7,190 nucleotides of DNA, from NCBI GenBank assembly GCA_023260735.1, contig JALQUL010000296.1, forward strand, positions 1 to 7,190. The letters run 5' to 3'. The notes beneath the pieces were generated by a model. The model ran no database searches, was not told where the DNA came from, and worked only from the letters and a program-made list of their open reading frames with translations. Positions within the stretch are counted from its first letter, which is position 1; every line of letters starts with the position of its first letter. The position numbers were made by a program, and so were the translations under genes. The DNA is from Limnohabitans sp. (GTDB taxonomy: Bacteria; Pseudomonadota; Gammaproteobacteria; Burkholderiales; Burkholderiaceae_C). Shown in pieces: positions 5,022 to 7,190 of the stretch.

Positions 5022-7190
5022 TTAAGACTTTGTATTGCGCGTTAGAAAACGCCAAAACCTACCCATTAAATGTTCGAAATCATCCATAATGGTAAATACT
5101 GGCGGAATTACCACTAAACTTAAAATGGTAGAAGTAATTAAGCCACCAATTACCGCTACTGCCATTGGTGATTTAAAACTGGTATCAGCTGAACCTAAAC
5201 CTAAAACAATAGGTAACATACCAGCCCCCATCGCAATAGTGGTCATAATAATTGGCCTTGCCCGCTTATGACAAGCATCCATTAATGCGTCAAATCGACT
5301 CATAGGTGCAACAGTAGGATGACCATTACTTCCGTCATTGCCTCGCCTTGCCACAATGGCATACTCCACCAATAAAATCGAGTTTTTAGTGGCAATTCCC
5401 ATTAGCATAATGAGGCCGATGAGTGAAGGCATAGAGAAACTTTTTTGAGCTATTAACAAGCCAATAAAAGCACCACCTAAAGACAAAGGCAAGGCACATA
5501 AAATAGTAATAGGATGAAGCACATCTTTAAACAATAAAACCAATACTAAATAAATACATAAAATACCTGTTAGCATTGCTAGTCCAAAACTGGCAAATAA
5601 CTCACCCATCACTTCGGCATCGCCAATTTCTAGTTTCTTCACCCCAGGTGGTAATTGTTTAATAGCGGGTAGCTCATCTACCTGTTTAGTCACCTCGCCT
5701 AAGGGTACTCCAGAGAGTTCAATTTCGAAATTAATATTTCTAGCACGGTCGTAACGGTCGATCACCGCAGGGCCACCGGTTAAAGAAAGGCTAGCCACTT
5801 GACCTAGCATTACAGGGCCTTTACTACCTGGTACGGCTAGGCGCTCTAAGACGCTCAAGTCTTGCCTTGATTGATCTTCAAGTTTCACCACAATCGGTAC
5901 TTGCCTTTGTGATAAATTGAGTTTAGGTAGGGCTGCATCATAATCACCCACCGTGGCAACACGTAAAGTATCGGCAATAGCAACGCTGGTCACCCCTAAA
6001 TCAGCGGCTTTGGCCAAGTCAGGTCGAACGGCTAACTCAGGGCGAATCAAACTAGCGGTAGAGGCAATACTGCCCAAACCAGGAATAGTACGCAAGTCTT
6101 TTTCTACTGCCAAGGCGGCAGTTTGCAAAGCCTGAGGGTCTTCACCGGTTAAAACCAATACATATTTTTCGCCCGAACCACCCAAACCAACTTTACTTCT
6201 GACTCCTGGAAGGACCTCTAAAGCTTTACGAATATCGGCCTCAATCACTTGCTTGACTGGCCTATCGCCACGCTCATTCAAAATAATAGTAAGAGTTGCT
6301 TTTCGTGTTTCTGAAGCACCTTTAGGGGCAAATGGATCAGCACCTGCAGAGCCTCCCCCCACTGTGGTGTAAACACTTTTAACACTCTTTACTTGCGCTA
6401 CCGCCAAACGGGCTTGTTCTGCAGCAGTTACGGTTTCTTTTAAAGTCGAACCAGGAGGTAGTTCAATATAAACCTGAGTTTGAGAGTTATCATCGGCAGG
6501 AATAAAACCAGTAGGCAAGAGTGGAATTAACATGATTGAACCTACAAAAAATGCAGCGGCGCCCACCATCGTACTCCAACGATGCACCGTACACCATTTT
6601 GCAATTTTTAAATAAAACGCCATCCAAAAAGGTTCTTTTTCAGCACCCACTAGTGGTTTTAGCAAGTAAGCCGCCATCATGGGGGTTAACACCCTGGCCA
6701 CCAATAAAGAAGCTGCAATGGCTAAAGCGGCTGTCCAACCAAACTGTTTAAAAAACTTGCCTGCTATACCACTCATAAAGGCGGTTGGCAAAAATACAGC
6801 AATTAAAGTAAAAGTGGTGGCAATAACAGCCATACCAATTTCATCGGCCGCTTCCATAGCGGCTTGATAAGGCGATTTACCCATACGCAAATGCCGAACA
6901 ATATTCTCAACCTCAACAATCGCATCATCTACTAAAATACCAATCACTAGCGACAGAGCTAACAAACTCACAACATTGACGGAAAAGCCCAAATAGGCCA
7001 TGCCAATAAACGCTGGAATAACTGATAAAGGCAACGCCACTGCTGCCACAAAAGTGGCTCTAAAATCGCGCAGAAATAACCAAACCACCAAAACTGCCAA
7101 AATAGCACCTTCGAATAAGGTGTTAAGTGAGTTGTTATATTCGTCTTCAACTGGTTGTACAAAGTTAAAGGCTTCGGTAATTTCAATATC
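5022..7190 (-). CDS. RND efflux permease, HAE-1 type (N-terminus outside window)
   Basis: This is the inner-membrane pump of a tripartite drug or organic-compound efflux system driven by proton influx. The frame is open through the right edge, giving 722 visible residues; by alignment with AcrB numbering about 320 N-terminal residues are missing, for a total near 1040. A TTG at 7100 is internal (Leu), not the start. Visible parts: TM2-TM6, with the proton-relay pair D88-D89 in GILVDDAIVEVEN; the second periplasmic porter and docking loop (about 230-525); then TM8-TM12, with K602 (IATKNSILLVEYA) and R645 (RARPIIMTT) at the positions of AcrB K940 and R971. All relay residues are intact, so the pump looks functional. 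The adaptor gene probably lies upstream, beyond 7190. Substrates cannot be told from sequence. Confidence 0.95.
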   Translation of the reverse strand, partial: DIEITEAFNFVQPVEDEYNNSLNTLFEGAILAVLVVWLFLRDFRATFVAAVALPLSVIPAFIGMAYLGFSVNVVSLLALSLVIGILVDDAIVEVENIVRHLRMGKSPYQAAMEAADEIGMAVIATTFTLIAVFLPTAFMSGIAGKFFKQFGWTAALAIAASLLVARVLTPMMAAYLLKPLVGAEKEPFWMAFYLKIAKWCTVHRWSTMVGAAAFFVGSIMLIPLLPTGFIPADDNSQTQVYIELPPGSTLKETVTAAEQARLAVAQVKSVKSVYTTVGGGSAGADPFAPKGASETRKATLTIILNERGDRPVKQVIEADIRKALEVLPGVRSKVGLGGSGEKYVLVLTGEDPQALQTAALAVEKDLRTIPGLGSIASTASLIRPELAVRPDLAKAADLGVTSVAIADTLRVATVGDYDAALPKLNLSQRQVPIVVKLEDQSRQDLSVLERLAVPGSKGPVMLGQVASLSLTGGPAVIDRYDRARNINFEIELSGVPLGEVTKQVDELPAIKQLPPGVKKLEIGDAEVMGELFASFGLAMLTGILCIYLVLVLLFKDVLHPITILCALPLSLGGAFIGLLIAQKSFSMPSLIGLIMLMGIATKNSILLVEYAIVARRGNDGSNGHPTVAPMSRFDALMDACHKRARPIIMTTIAMGAGMLPIVLGLGSADTSFKSPMAVAVIGGLITSTILSLVVIPPVFTIMDDFEHLMGRFWRFLTRNTKS

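Noticed and set aside
7098..7100. TTG at 7100 as a start codon for the RND permease
   Set aside because: The frame continues upstream to 7190 with sequence leading into TM2 as expected. Starting at TTG would remove the N-terminal porter domain, so it is an internal Leu codon.
6968..7186. 72-codon minus-strand frame overlapping the RND permease
   Set aside because: It is a shifted frame of the permease gene, whose own frame continues open to the window edge with conserved TM2-TM4 motifs.
1..7190. CRISPR array, tRNA/rRNA genes, toxin-antitoxin, phage or defence system
   Set aside because: No regularly spaced repeats, no cloverleaf-like sequence and no marker proteins were seen on either strand; the genes present are common metabolic, regulatory and transport types.

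Overview
The window looks like an ordinary chromosomal segment of an AT-rich betaproteobacterium, most likely Burkholderiales. This rests on protein resemblance recalled from memory: the 4-hydroxyphenylpyruvate dioxygenase, the acetyltransferase and the BPSS1780-like membrane protein all read like Burkholderiales versions. The non-coding DNA is clearly AT-rich. The genus cannot be decided from the sequence alone.

Layout, left to right. Positions 1-120 hold the 5' end of an IS5-like insertion sequence: the first 18 codons of a transposase on the minus strand and a probable terminal inverted repeat ending near 120. After a short gene-free stretch comes hpd (263-1378, minus), for tyrosine catabolism. 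It is divergent from an Lrp/AsnC-family regulator (1520-1999, plus). The 141-bp gap between them carries two plausible extended -10 promoters, each overlapped or abutted by an operator-like inverted repeat. A prolyl-4-hydroxylase-type 2-oxoglutarate/Fe(II) oxygenase (2015-2932, minus) converges on the regulator with only 15 bp between stop codons, and is itself divergent from a GNAT acetyltransferase (3122-3841, plus). A 292-bp gene-free stretch with several stem-loops, at least one terminator-like, separates this from a BPSS1780-like multi-pass membrane protein (4134-4889, plus). A strong bidirectional terminator (4969-5004) lies between that gene and the last one, an RND efflux permease (5022 to the right edge, minus) whose N-terminal third lies outside the window.

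How the genes work together. Gene orientation alternates almost at every step, so most genes are probably transcribed singly. The only neighbours with an evident functional link are hpd and the Lrp-type regulator. The regulator probably controls hpd and itself in response to an aromatic amino acid or a related compound; this is inference from divergence and operator-like repeats. The oxygenase, acetyltransferase, membrane protein and RND pump show no clear common pathway. I found no CRISPR array, tRNA, rRNA, phage gene or recognisable defence system. The items most worth a second look are the hpd/lrp control region, the hairpin-rich gap at 3842-4133, and the two-part architecture of the prolyl-hydroxylase-like protein.
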